Assembly: GCA_050084985.1 (NCBI GenBank)
Contig: JBITNC010000001.1
Location: 170,190,001-170,254,000, forward strand
Source of the DNA: Nageia nagi
Lineage: Eukaryota > Pinophyta
Direction: 5' to 3'
DNA: 64,000 nucleotides
Position 1 is the first letter of the stretch. Every line of letters starts with the position of its first letter. A program made the position numbers and the translations under genes. This document shows positions 19,750-32,300 of this stretch, one piece after another. The notes below the pieces were generated by a model that searched no databases, was not told the DNA's origin, and saw nothing but the letters and a program-made list of their open reading frames with translations.

Positions 19750-20761
19750 TGTAAACCCTTAGATATGGGAGACCCCATGCAAGGGGGTTCCTCCCCGCTA
19801 GGAAGGTCCTACTTTGCAATATATAGAATACTACTTGAAAATGTAATTAGATTAATGAAGAAATAGATGCAATAGAAAGAGATAGGGTTTAGAGTACTTT
19901 CCCTTATCCTTGTGCAATACCCACAATCTCAAATAACCTACTAATAGAATGAAAGGGGAGGCTTCTAAGTCTTACATCCTTGAGACCCTAAAACCATGCA
20001 AAGAGAACTAATGCACTTGCAAGTCCCCCCACCTTGAATCAATAAGGAAATCAAAATAGGAATGATGCCTACAATGCAAGCTAGTTTAAGATTTAAACTA
20101 GATCAACAAGCACAAAATAAACTAGATTACCCTAGTCTAAATCCACAAGGGACTAGCCTAAAAATAACTAGTATGCAACCATGTACAAAAAAAATTTAAA
20201 AATACAAAAATGATATATGTGGTTAAAATCCTTTTTGATGTCTCCTCAAGATCCTATAAAAATAATCAAAATAATCATTAGATAAAAAAAGGCCAAGAAT
20301 GTGTTACCCAAGGTTCCTTTGTAAGAAGAGGACAAGAATCCACTTTTTGTTACTTTGGAAGTGATGGGTATAGCTCCAAGTGAGAGAATCTTGACCAAAA
20401 GCTTGAATGGATAGTTCCAATTTTGTATGGACAACAAGAAGTCATGGGTTTTTCATTACAAGAGTGAATGGAAAAATTTGAAGAGAGAGGAAAACCTAAT
20501 TTTAAATTAAGTTATATACAAGTTTTAGCTAGTGGGCTAATTAGGTTTTTGATCTAACTGATCATCCAATCCCCCTAACTGATGGGTTGATTAGGGTCCA
20601 AGGTCACAAAGTGGTAACAAAGGTTCAAGTTATAAAAATCAGTGATGGGGATGGGATTGAAATAAGATGAAGGGATGATATGATCATAAAGAACTGCAAA
20701 ATAGATTGAATCCTCATGAATAGCCTAAGGTAGAAGAACACATGATTTTGAGGTTTTTACA
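19750..20761 (-). repeat. 3' LTR of G2
   Basis: It is co-linear with 40673-41688 throughout. It starts TGTAAACCCTTAGATATGGG and ends GAGGTTTTTACA on the plus strand. The polypurine tract lies next to its right end, so on the minus strand it is the 3' LTR. It resembles the G1 LTR at 53594 when reversed. Confidence 0.92.
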
Positions 20762-20775
20762 AATGCCCCTTTTTA
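20762..20775 (-). other. Polypurine tract of G2
   Basis: The minus strand reads TAAAAAGGGGCATT directly before the LTR start TGTAAAAACC. The G1 counterpart at 53578-53593 is ACAAAAGGGGTATA-like. Confidence 0.75.
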
Positions 20776-20859
20776 TGCTGGTCTTTGTGAGATGCAAAAT
20801 GTGGTACAAAAATAGGTGGAGTGTGTGTAATGTGATGATGATAAAGAAAGATAAATTAA

Positions 20860-21390
20860 CAACAAAAGCAAATGATCTCTATCTACCCCAATAGTTGAAG
20901 GGTGAAAGGGAAAGATGATCAAGATGAGAGCTAGTTTTGACACATGATAGGCTATATAAAATCATCCTAGATAGGGTCAACCCTATTCTAGTTTAAATGC
21001 ATGATAGGCTATATAAGACTAAGTAAGGGAGAAGGATCATGAAATGAAGCCAAAAGGATAAAACTAGATAGATAAGTAATAAAATTGAGAGATATCTGCT
21101 TTACCCCAGCAGCTAAAGTGTAAATAAAAAAGGGAAAAGATACACAAAAGCAAATCATATATGCTTTTCCCTAGCATTTGAAGGGAAAATAAAAAGAAAG
21201 TGGCAAAAATAATGTAAAATATAATGATCTTTGCTTTTCCCTAGTAGTTGAAGGGTAAACAAAAAGATGAAAAAAGATTAGCAATTTTGCTTTTCCCCAA
21301 AAGTTGAAGGGAAAAGGAAAAGAAGAGAAAAGATTAGTGATTTTGCTTTGCTCTAACAATTGGAGGGAAAATAAAAAGATGATTAGGAAA
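20860..21390. repeat. Diverged tandem repeats near the 3' end of G2
   Basis: The block CTTTTCCCTAG-A-TTGAAGGG recurs at about 20885, 21101, 21163, 21233, 21288 and 21346. The spacing in the last five is 57-70 bp. Between the blocks are A-rich stretches such as AAAAAGATTAG. G1 has a comparable array at the same place (52935-53160), with a shorter unit. Confidence 0.65.
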
Positions 21391-23165
21391 AGAGCTAGTA
21401 TTAGCACATGATAGGTTGTATAAGATCATCTTGGGAGAATGTTTCAACTTTGGTTTTAGTACATGATAGGTTGTATAAGATTGATTTGAAGAAACATACC
21501 ATAGGCACATATACCTACTAAGCATTGGGTCGTACCATATAGGCATATGACACCTATAGAAGAGACCAAGCTAGATAATGAAATAGATCAAAAGGGTGCA
21601 AGAACAACCAAGATCAAGAATTATGCAAGATGAATGTGCTCAAAATGCAAAAATAAGATCGATCCAATGGGGCTTCCTAGCAAGGTGATGCATAAGGAGG
21701 CCACAAAGGGGATAAAGGATGCCAAACAAAGGATTTATTGATTTCCTCATTGGTAATGAGGATGGTTTTCACCATAAACAATGAGAAAACCAAGAAAACT
21801 AAAGATGGGGAGTGATCATTGGGTATAAGGACCCAACTAAAGAAGGGCACATGACCAATGTGGTATAAATCATACAAATGGGTTACCTAGTAGAAGAGGA
21901 TGAAAAGGAAACATGAGAGGTGAAGAGAGGATATCCCCCTTGATCAAGAAGCTAGGAGAAGGACCTAGGAGAGGGGCTTGATAATTTAGCTAATCAACAA
22001 GTGAGGAGTAAAAAGAGAGAAAGCCAAATAGAAGAAAGAGAGCTAACTAGCTTATTGTAGACTGATTGGACCTAACTAGGCTACAGAATGCTAGCTAACT
22101 AATTGATCTCAAGGAAACTATTTAGGATGATCAATGCATTAGCTAGTTGACCAACATGTTAGCTAGAAGGTGGGGCAAATAAAAAATATGACTTTTCTTA
22201 TCATTTTCAACACCATGATACAATAGAATAGAGCTCTGATTGAGAGAGACCACCTTATTCTCGAGTGCGATCGAGTTAACTAGAGGAGAGGAAGATAGAT
22301 GGCAATAGTTGTAAGAGGAGGATAGGACCCACTACATGACCCACCCAGAGGAGGAGGAGATAGTTTGCACAAGTGGGTAAGTAACACAAAACTCACTTGT
22401 TTTGAATTTTGAAACCATAGGTTTACAAATAAATATCATATTAATAGATAAAATTAAATTTATTTTTATTTTTTACCAATTAAAATTGACATGAAATGAA
22501 GAAAACCATAGCAAAAACCCAAAAATTAGGGCATCACCATGAGGCCAAACTAACAAATGAAAACAAATAAACTTAGAACCAAAATGATTGTAGGGACATA
22601 TATAAAAACTTTAGCAAATTAGATTTTGAGTTTAGGCTATAAAGATATCAAATTTTGTAAATGTTTAAGGGCTTAAACATGGAGTTTTTGGTCTTTGCTT
22701 TGGACCTAATAGTTGAGGGGCTACAGATATTTCCTAGTTTAGGGGTTGATTTGGATCCCATCAATTAGCAATTGATTGACCATAGTTAGGATTGGTACAC
22801 AAGGTGCTAACTAGCTAGCTAATCATAAGGAAGCTGGATAACTAGCTACCCTATAAGTGAGATAACCAATCTCTAATGTATGAGATAATTTAGAATTAGT
22901 TAGTGTTCTACAAGTTGGTTAGGAATAAAGATAAAAAATAAAGATATAGATAAATGAAAAGGCACAAATGGGCTATAAGGATCATAGGATTGATTGACTA
23001 GGACTCAAAGGACTAGAAACAACATAGACAAGATGAATAAATTAAAACAAAAGAGGACTCACTTAACAAGATAGATGATTATGAAAGAAGATAAAAGGAC
23101 TAATGTAGGACTTGTTTGAATAGGTGTCAGGTGAACACCTAGCATAATTTCAAGCCCATCCTAAA
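21391..23165. other. G2 spacer between repeats and PMD ORF
   Basis: No coding sequence is seen. Several stretches rich in CTAG and TTAGCTAACTAG occur (22040-22180, 22780-22900). The matching G1 spacer (51900-52930) also has them. Together with the array above, this forms the long 3' untranslated part of the element. Confidence 0.5.
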
Positions 23166-25110
23166 GGATATGTGTAGGATGCTTAATGATATAGATTAGG
23201 TGTGGTTGCAGGTAGTGGGCTTGGTTGAAGCTACATGATTGAGGAAAATGATGGTTGATTAGGCTTACATCTACACACTGATGGACCATCAGGACAACCA
23301 ATGCAACACCTTCTATTTCCTCACAGGTGAGATGACTATCATGTTTAAGGTCATATATAGGATCTATAGGGTGCCCATTGAGGGAAGGATGCTAACAATT
23401 GCATTATCTATGGTTTAGATGATGTATAGAGTGTTCAAAGATGGCTGGGAGACCATCAACACCAAACATGATGGGGTTGATTATGCAGCTACCTATGAGG
23501 TAGGATTTCTGATAGTGCAATAGATGATTATGATGATCATCATCAACTTTCTACTACCAAATACTAGTAGGCATAAGATACCTTATAATCTATTAGATAT
23601 AGTGATGGACATCATCAAGGATGGTGTCATATATGCATGGGCACTAACCATCCTACAATAGATATACCACCAGTTGGTTGATAGAGAGAGAGGGAAAGTC
23701 AAGATCATACGATTCCTATTGATACAAATATGGGCTTGGGAGCACATGCAAGTGGCATAGCCCCATAACTTATCTTATGATGCATACATCCTACTAGAGG
23801 TGGATCCCAATGCACTCATGGTAGTATGGGAGCTACCATATGCTTATTCATGGGCAAGGGATCATGAGTCACTTAAGAGGTGACCATATGAGGGTATGTA
23901 CACATGGCACCATAGCATTAAGTGAGTATATAGGTCAAGGATATCATTTTTATACCATAGTGAGGAGGCCCTACATGGGTTGATGATGCAGAGTAGCTAA
24001 TGTGTGTGCATTGATCCCATGATGTACATAATAAAAGACCTCATGATGTTAAGGTATACATATACAAGAGGGTGACCTGCTAGTATGAGATGATACAGAA
24101 TGTACCACTAGAGCCTATGCTATATAGGTGGGTCAAGGCATAGGGAGGCATGCCTCTATGATACTACATAGAGCTAGATGTAGCTTTAGATGTAGATTTG
24201 ATTATGCACAACATTGAGGATGTGGGCATGATAATAGAATATGATGCATGTTGGGCCTCTTAATAGGAGAGACTAGTTGTAGATGGAGTACTACAACCAC
24301 CAGCACCAGCATGAGTAGGATAGGGAGGTGCAGTAGGATAGGGTGCAGTGGCTACATAGGATGCTATAGTGGGATAAGGTGCTATAGGGAGAGTGCCCGC
24401 ATTACCAGGGATGAGTAGTAATGGGTATGATGAGCCATTTGACTAGGCATTTTTTAAGGAGGCTATGTGAGCCTTAGATAGGGAGTAAGAGGCTCAGGAG
24501 GTTGGTATCATAGCTAATAGAGATCAAGTTCTAGGCAAGCATGACACTACCTTGCACTAGAGGGATATGATCACTACAAAGTAGGATGTTGTAGTGGCAT
24601 GAGGGGATGCACTATATATGTAAGTGGACACATTACAGGTGCAACTAGATGTAGTTCTAGTAGAGGGACATCACCAGATGCAACTACTAGCAATGATAGC
24701 TAGGGTTCGAGTGATACATTTAGAGGAGGGAACTTAGATGGAGGAGGATATTGTAGTCACACCCATAGGAGAGGGGTGAACTACCATAGATAGGGGGACA
24801 CAGATAGAGGGGGTCATGATAGCCCAACACACATACCAGATTACATTGGACTCATGGTAGATGGAGGTAACATGGGTGCTGGCAGTAGGAGCCAGTCTTA
24901 GAATTAGAGTTGGATCAAGACCACCATAATAGGGTAGAGCATGTAGTGCCTTAGCACTAGCCAATATATGAGGGTCAAGCCATCGAGTGGGGTGTTCAGG
25001 GTCCCCAAGACACTAGGAGGGCCATCAGGGCCACTTTAGGGCCACCAAAGGTAGGAGAGGGAGAGGGGTCAGGTGGGACACCTACCTCTCATGGATAGGA
25101 GTGATAGGTT
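23166..25110 (+). pseudogene. G2 antisense ORF: plant mobile domain (PMD) protein with coiled-coil tail
   Basis: The plus-strand frame, opposite to gag-pol, reads AYIYTLMDHQDNQCNTFYF and LTGEMTIMFKVIYRIYRVPI. This is the start of the plant mobile (aminotransferase-like) domain, whose hallmark is TFHL..GEMT.TL.D...-LP..G. Next come MMYRVFKDGWETINTKHDG, NFLLPNTSRHKIPYNLLDIV, MDIIKDGVIYAWALTIL and IWAWEHMQVA, ending near 24250. The tail has heptad-like RDQVLGKHDTTLH, RDMITTK-DVVVA and VDTLQVQLDVVLVEGHH, then a Gly/Arg-rich end. Stops are nearly all TAG at likely CAG sites, with few frameshifts. PMD proteins of plants act in silencing; in retroelements the role is unknown. G1 carries the same ORF at 50180-51890. 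Confidence 0.75.
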
Positions 25111-27350
25111 AGAGGATGTGTAAAGGCCTTGATTTTGGATCAGGAGAGTTTTTCTAGGCACTAATGTAGGCCTATTATTTTGTATACATGTACACGAACA
25201 TGATTGTGATGTAAACACTTTTTTTTGTTGATATGATATATGATACATTATGATGTTTTATATGTATGTATGCATGTATGATTTATGTATGTATGGATGG
25301 ACACATATGGATGCACATGTATTGTTTATATGTGATGTTGTATGATGTTTATGAGGATGAATGCATTTGTGATGACATTATGAATGTGTTTAATGATATG
25401 CTATGATGTGTACAAAATGATGAATGCATGATAATAACTAAAAGTGAACCCTAAATGAACACTGAATGATCACAAAATGAAAACATAACCTAAAATGGAT
25501 ATAAAATGAACATACAATGAACATAAAATGATTGTAAAATGCATGTAAAATGAACTTGGATGGCTAATCACATCACATGGATAATGAACCTGTATGCTTA
25601 AACACACAAAAGGGAATGAACACATATGATCACATGGAAAAATAAATACAAATGATGTATAATGACAAATAATAAAATAACAAATTAAGGCAAGGTGATT
25701 TTAATAATAAAATGAACAAATATAGTAACAAATAAATGAAAGATGATAATTGAAACATTTAAAAAGATATAAGAAAATAAAAAAGATTAAGAACAATGAT
25801 AACATATGATAACAAAAAACATGCAAAGCGAGAAAAACAAGCCAAAATGCTGTTAAAATTTTGTCAAGATAGCATATAAAATGAGGAAAAACCACATTGG
25901 ACAAACACCCCCCTAATATACTTGCTTTACAAAGATCACAGTGAATACAATGATAAACATGATCAAAACATTACTACAATACAACAAAATTGGGCCAAAA
26001 CTGAAACAAAGGAAAAGCAACACTTTTCCAAAAGTGAAAAATTACAAAATTTGATGAACAATAACAAGTGACCACTTTAAGGATTGAAGAAATAGGCTGT
26101 ATGAAATGATAAATGGTTAAACCATATAAACATAGGATAAAATAGTTGAAAAAATAGAGTTTGTTTGACCTATTTATGAAGCCCAAAATGAAGGCAACTT
26201 ATCAACTTGTAAAACCCTTCAGTGAGTATTGAAAAGGTATCATTCCAAGTAGCCTTGGAAATGGCTTTCAAAAAGATAACAAATGATGAGCTATGGACTT
26301 TAAACTTGACATGAAAATTGCATTTACAATAATAGAGAGAAAAAATATGGATCTAAAAATAAAGATCAGATCACACATAAAAAAGATAAATCAAATAGTC
26401 AATTTTCACTAGGGTTAAAATTGAGGACCTATGTCCCTAAAATTTGAAACTGCAATAGATGGAAATGAAATGCAATGAAATTGGATGGGGATACATAAAA
26501 TGACATAAAAAGACCATAAAAGACTATGTGTGAAAAATAGATAACAACTGATCACTCTTGCATGCGCATGCATCGAGGTACCACATGGAACAAAGTAGCG
26601 ACTTAGGGCTAATGACAAATAGGGAAAATAGATAAAATAAAAGTTACAAACATGAAGATTGATGATAAATAAAGTGAAAAAATACTAAAACATGATGAGA
26701 GGAAGTGATAAGATATAAAAGCATAAATGATGAAAATGGAAAAAAATGCTAAACATAAGATAAGGGAAACAAACATTGAAGGTCAAAATGCATTCCAAGT
26801 CATCTGCAACATAAAAATTTCCCTCAAAAACCATGATGGTCATAGCCTATGGTCATACACAAGGGAATGAAAAAAGGTAACTCGAAGTGGTTATGGCCTA
26901 AGTTGTTATGTCCTCATCGGAAATTGTAGATGGGACAAGATGACAAGATGTGTAAATGGACATACATCGATTTCAATGATATGATACAAAGCAATAAATA
27001 ACAATATGATGATTGGAATCTTCTAGGAGATAAGGGACCAATTTCCATGCATGTACATGAATGTACTTACTCTACTGGGGATTTAAGAGATAATGTCTAA
27101 TAGTTAATCCTAAAGGAGGACCATAATTGATATCGATAAACATGAGCAAGGTAAAATATGAAATATAATAAGAGGCATAAACAAGTGAACATAAGATATG
27201 ATGTGTTGAGGAGTTTGAGTGACTATTTTCCTAACCCACAGCATATAAGAGTGTGAAACTATGACATAAAGGATAAGCTAGAGTATCAAATTTTGATAAG
27301 GTGATTCAAAATAATAAAGAGATGAGAGACACAAAGTGATACAACACTTA
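25111..27350. other. G2 spacer between PMD ORF and pol
   Basis: No ORF with a domain. At 25200-25600 there are low-complexity stretches (ATGTATGTATGC, AAAATGAACAT repeated with variation). The part 26780-27330, read on the minus strand, aligns with the G1 spacer 47500-48010. Shared stretches include CATGCATGGAA, GTATGTCCATTT, CTTGTCCCAT, GAGGA-ATAAC and ATCATGGTTTTT. Such a conserved non-coding block between two diverged copies suggests an untranslated region with a role. Confidence 0.55.
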
Positions 27351-28480
27351 AGAGGAGAACAAGTACAAACTATTGATCAATATAGTGTAACATCAAAGGG
27401 TTTGGTCTAGTTGAGTACTCCATTACCTACAATGATAGGTTCCTTGAGAGAGCAGAAGGTGATGGGGATGTGCTCATGTTGGTTTTATGCTCAATCTCTA
27501 GATTATAGGTTGGTTCCTATCTATTGTGAAGGTTTAAAGTAACAAGAAAGAGATAAAAAGGTAAAGAGTTACAAGGAAAAGATAAGTAAATTGAAGTAAA
27601 ACTTAAAACAAAAAATGTACAACTCGAACATTGCAGCATAGGAAACAATCCATAACCAGGATTAAGAATAGTAAGCTATCTTACCCTTGGGGTATCACAA
27701 TCATAATACATAGCCACAATTTTAAGGAAACATCTCACACATACCATTCAAAAAAGTAATAAATAGCCACTTATTGCAAGAGGGCAAAGCATTGTCTATT
27801 TGTATTATCATATGTGAAAGTATCTTACAAATTTGGGCAAATTGAATAAAATGTCTAACCTTTTTAATTTCTAATAATTTACTATTTATATATTTTCCTC
27901 CCTAGTTGGATGGTTGTATCTCATTAATATACATAATTACTCATCTTGAATGAAGCAATCGAAGCAAAACTATTCATAATAAATATTACAAATGTGTTAG
28001 ATTACACAGTGAATAAGTACCAATAGCATGACTATATAAGAATTTGAAATTTTTGAATAGTCATGTCCATAGAGCCACAATCCTTTTTACATGTCATTGA
28101 CTTCTCCTTCTTCAACCTTATAGTTGATTAAAGATGGCACTGTAGCTGATTGACTAAGTACTTATTTGCAACTTGATAGGTATGATATGGTACTATGCTT
28201 TATTAGTAGCTATCTACTTCTTTGCAACTATTGATGATCCATATTATAGATGTGAATAAATAGAGTAATGGGGTTTCATGATCAATATATCAACTTAGTT
28301 TGAGAAGAAACTACCATTGTTATGTGGAAATGAGTTAGAGTCAACACATTGATAGGGCCTTGAGGGTCAAACACTTAAGATCAAGTGGACCTAGGTGTTC
28401 CTTCGTACCCATGACTCTTACCTCAGTATGATAGGTTCTATTTCCTTTCTTCAGGATTTGTTGATGATCTAGCTCTTTCA
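27351..28480. other. Left part of the block that replaces integrase in G2
   Basis: No supported gene. It has no counterpart in G1. No LTR partner was found at the other end of the block (33050-33415). Confidence 0.45.
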
Positions 28481-28485
28481 ATACC

Positions 28486-28690
28486 CATTGATTTTAGCCA
28501 AAAATTATGACTTTATCATTGAAAATCAATGAGCTTTGTTTGATATCTTCATGAATCATCATCCACCATTACTTATTCTAGGACCTATTGATTTTAGCCA
28601 TAAATTATGACATCATCACTCAAAATTGATGGGATTATTTGATATCTTCATGAATCATCACCCATCATCACCCATCATTGCTGAAAATTG
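28486..28690. repeat. 100-bp direct repeat, two copies and a partial third
   Basis: ATTGATTTTAGCCA-AAATTATGAC starts at 28487 and again at 28587, exactly 100 bp apart, and both copies end in GATATCTTCATGAATCATCA. A shortened third copy (GAAAATTGGTGGGCTTTATTTT) follows. Confidence 0.75.
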
Positions 28691-28738
28691 GTGGGCTTTA
28701 TTTTATATCTTGGATTGGTATTTATAATAAATCTTAGA

Positions 28739-28927
28739 CACTTTGTATTTACACAACTTTTGGACACTTTGTATTTACATAACTCTTGAACACTTTGTAT
28801 TTACATAACTCCCAGACACTTTGTATTTACACAACTCTTAGACACTTTGTATTTACACAACTCTTGGACACTTTGTATTTACATAACTCCTCAACACTTT
28901 GTATTTACATAACTTCTAGAAACTTTG
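28739..28927. repeat. 26-bp tandem repeat, seven copies and a partial eighth
   Basis: CACTTTGTATTTACA starts at 28739, 28765, 28791, 28817, 28843, 28869 and 28895, an exact 26-bp period, and a degraded copy begins at 28921. The copies are nearly identical apart from the last few bases, much less decayed than their surroundings. There are no spacers, so it is not a CRISPR array. Confidence 0.95.
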
Positions 28928-29394
28928 ATAGGAAATTTATAAGGCAAAATATCTAAGATAAATACTTGTACATACAATAGCTAAATTATATACATGATAG
29001 CTAGTTGTTAATAACACTGGGAACTCTTTAGATTAAGGGCTTATAGAAGGTTCAAATTTTATGTTAAAGGGAATAGAAAGAATTATGAAAAGAATGAAAT
29101 AATTAAAGAATGATAGTGTATTACCCAAACTTAGATTGCAATTTTGAAGGAATACAATCTTCCAATAGCTCTTGGGGTCTTTCCTGTTGGAGAATAAGAC
29201 CCACTACTTACTACTTCTAGTAGCCTATTCACATGTAGATTTCGTAGGAGTCTCAAGTGGTGGAATTAGCTCTACTAGGTGGAATGGGTCTATCTTCTTA
29301 TTTAAATCCTTAAGATCTTGATAGTCAACTTGTGATAGAAAAGGGGCTGCTTGAATCTTTATAGTATCTACTTTGAAGCTTATTAGAACATTCT
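28928..29394. other. Unassigned sequence downstream of the large ORF
   Basis: No domain is seen. It is AT-rich and separates the 26-bp array from the end of the minus-strand ORF. Confidence 0.45.
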
Positions 29395-32300
29395 CTAGCC
29401 TCCCAGTGTGTAGGAGCTTGTGATTGACTCTTGAGCGAGGTCATTTATTTATTGTAAATATGAGATTTGCTTCTCAAAAAAGGACTTCTAAAGGAATTGA
29501 ATGGTATTGGCTACCCAAATGGTAGCACTACCTTGTACATTCTATTCTTCTCATAATTTGGGAGCTTTTATCTCAATCAAAGAATTAAAAAATTTATTAA
29601 TGAATCCTAGCTCTGTTATGAGCTAGTGTTTACTAATTTCCATGTTGAACACCAAATTTTGGAGTTCATATATACCTTGGATCCTTCTCAAATACAATTG
29701 TCTTGGTCTAGAAGTAATGGTTGCTATATCTTTCTCAATCAAGACTCTTAACCAGCTCTACATTTTCTCTAAAATTGACCTCAATATATCTAAAGCTAAC
29801 CAATGGAGGGTGGTCTATGCATTGAACTACTTAATTACTTGTAGTGCATATTCCTTTAATAGATGCATGTGTGAAAATGTCACCATTTTATCTTTGACTT
29901 GCTCTACTAAAGATTTTTTGAAGCCTTTTATTAGCAACAACAATTTTGAATTATCATTAGATAATACTTTGTTAGCTTCTATGATATTTTAAAGCTCAGC
30001 CTCAACTTGCTTGACCTTTTGAGCATCTATGACTACAACTTAATCTTTAAGATCTTGTATTATTTTATTTGTACCATATAACTCATCCTTTGTTGTTGTT
30101 AAGCTCTTCTCAAATTTTGACTTCTACTTATCAAGCTTTGCAATCAAATCTTTATTTTTGTTTTGCAACCTGGCCACTATTTTATCTTTAAAAGAATAGT
30201 ATTTCTTATACTGATCTTTTTTTTTTAATTTCTCTATTTTAGTCTCCATTTCTTGAATACTTTTATTGATCACCATTGAAGTATTTACAAGGAATCTGGA
30301 CTAGTAAATTACTAGAGTACTCTGCATACTTACATTAATTATTACCATTAGAGCAATATCCAATTATCCTTATTTGAAAGGCATATATGCTATCTTAATG
30401 TATCCTATCTCTATTACTTTACTCAAAATTCTCAACTGTTGCTCAGGAAGAATAGGAGGCTTATTAACAAAAATTTCCCAATCAATGGGCTCTACAATCT
30501 ATGTAGAAAAAATAGATTTAATCTCCTCCTAGGAGGTTGTAGGAATTAAAGAATGGGAAGGAGTAATTACACCTTAGGTAGATGTGATGACTTGTTGTGC
30601 AGGTTCTGACTACTTTGGAGGCATAGAATCTTGAATTTGTATTTCTTTCTCTACCTCCTCCATGACCTTATCATCATCATCATCTTTATACATTGGATTA
30701 GAGTCCCTTTTCCTCCTGAATTCATCATCATCATCATCACCATAATTTATTGATCCACCTCAAGGTGCAACTATTGCAAATCTACTAGCTTCAAGTACAT
30801 TCCCCTTGCCTTATTGAACTTACATGCATTTGTTTTTTGGAGTTTCTTTATTCTTTGGGACTTCTTGTTATTTTGGGAATTCTTATTGAGCACTAGTATC
30901 TATGTTATGAGGTTCTTGCAATCCCTCTATATCAAAAATTTCTTCCTCTTTTATCAAAATTGTAGAAGTTTCTTCTATGTTTTTTGGAGGTGGAGGCATA
31001 GTCCTTTATAATCTTGGCTAAGTGGAGCGAGGCTTCTTTACTAGTTTTTTCTCCTTCTCTAGGGTTTCTTATTTCTAAGCAAGGGTCTAAATTCTCCTTC
31101 TATTTTTTGGATAAGACTCTTGATAAGTGGTAGTAGTATCTAATGGATTCTATTCTCCCTTCTTTATAGGCTTTATTAAGTTGGATGGTTGTCCACCTCT
31201 ACTTGCCTCACTCTTGTAACTGATCTTCCTTGAAAATTAGGAGGAAGAGGTTGGCCCAATTTTGGTAGAGGATCCTTGGTATATTTAGCATCCCAAAACC
31301 TATCATATTTAAATTTATCCAATAATTCACTCTCAATATGATGAATCTTTATTGTATATTCAAATCTAAATGTTGTGAAATAATAGATTTTATTAGGGCC
31401 CCACCCAAAACTTGTTAATTAGGTAAGGACTTCTCGGTTGAGGGCAAAATATTACCATTTACTTTCTCATTTCTTGTATATATTTATCCCCTCAAGGGTC
31501 ATCCAAGCCTTTTTTATGGGTGTAAGTTCCCATTCAAGGTACATTTATGCTTCTTGCTCAATTTTATTTACAAAGTATTCCACATGAGGCCTATACTCAT
31601 GGAAAAATGCTGGGCATTTCTTGTTTGACCTTATTATTTTTTTCATTTCCCCTAAAGGGTCATAAAACCATGGAATTTTCACCATATATAATTTGTAATT
31701 ATGTATAAGGAATTTTGCTATGCTATCTTTACAATGTACTTCTAAAAGAGAGAAATTTTTAGTAGAAGTTAGTATATCTATAATAGATTTAAAACTACGC
31801 TTGAACCCATACTTGGTCTCTATGGTACAAATTTGCCTTCCCATTTCTATGAAATATAGCTAAGGGGTTGCATATTTAGGTAAGAAAAAGGGATTTTTAA
31901 AATATCCATACCTCATAATCATGGTGTAATCTTTTAGAAAGTACCAGTCACCAACTTTTTTTCCTCCCTATAGCTCCTATATTGCACTTTTGCATAATCT
32001 GCTAGGGAGTATTTCAATCAAAATTTACACTATTATTGCATAGAATCTATCCATGAAATTATAGTACGATCCATGCAACTTACTCAAAATTAGCACTATC
32101 AAGTCAATTGGTACTGGTCTAGCATTAGGATTTGTTGGCTGAATTGGTAACTCTGCCTCTATAAGTTTGTTAAGATTTTGATGGGCCAAGAGCCACCAAA
32201 GATATGAAGAATGTCTAAAGTCTGATTTTTCAATTTTAAATATACATCACTTTATTTCATTAGTAATGAAAGCTAAAAATTCATAGCAGATATGAGCCTT

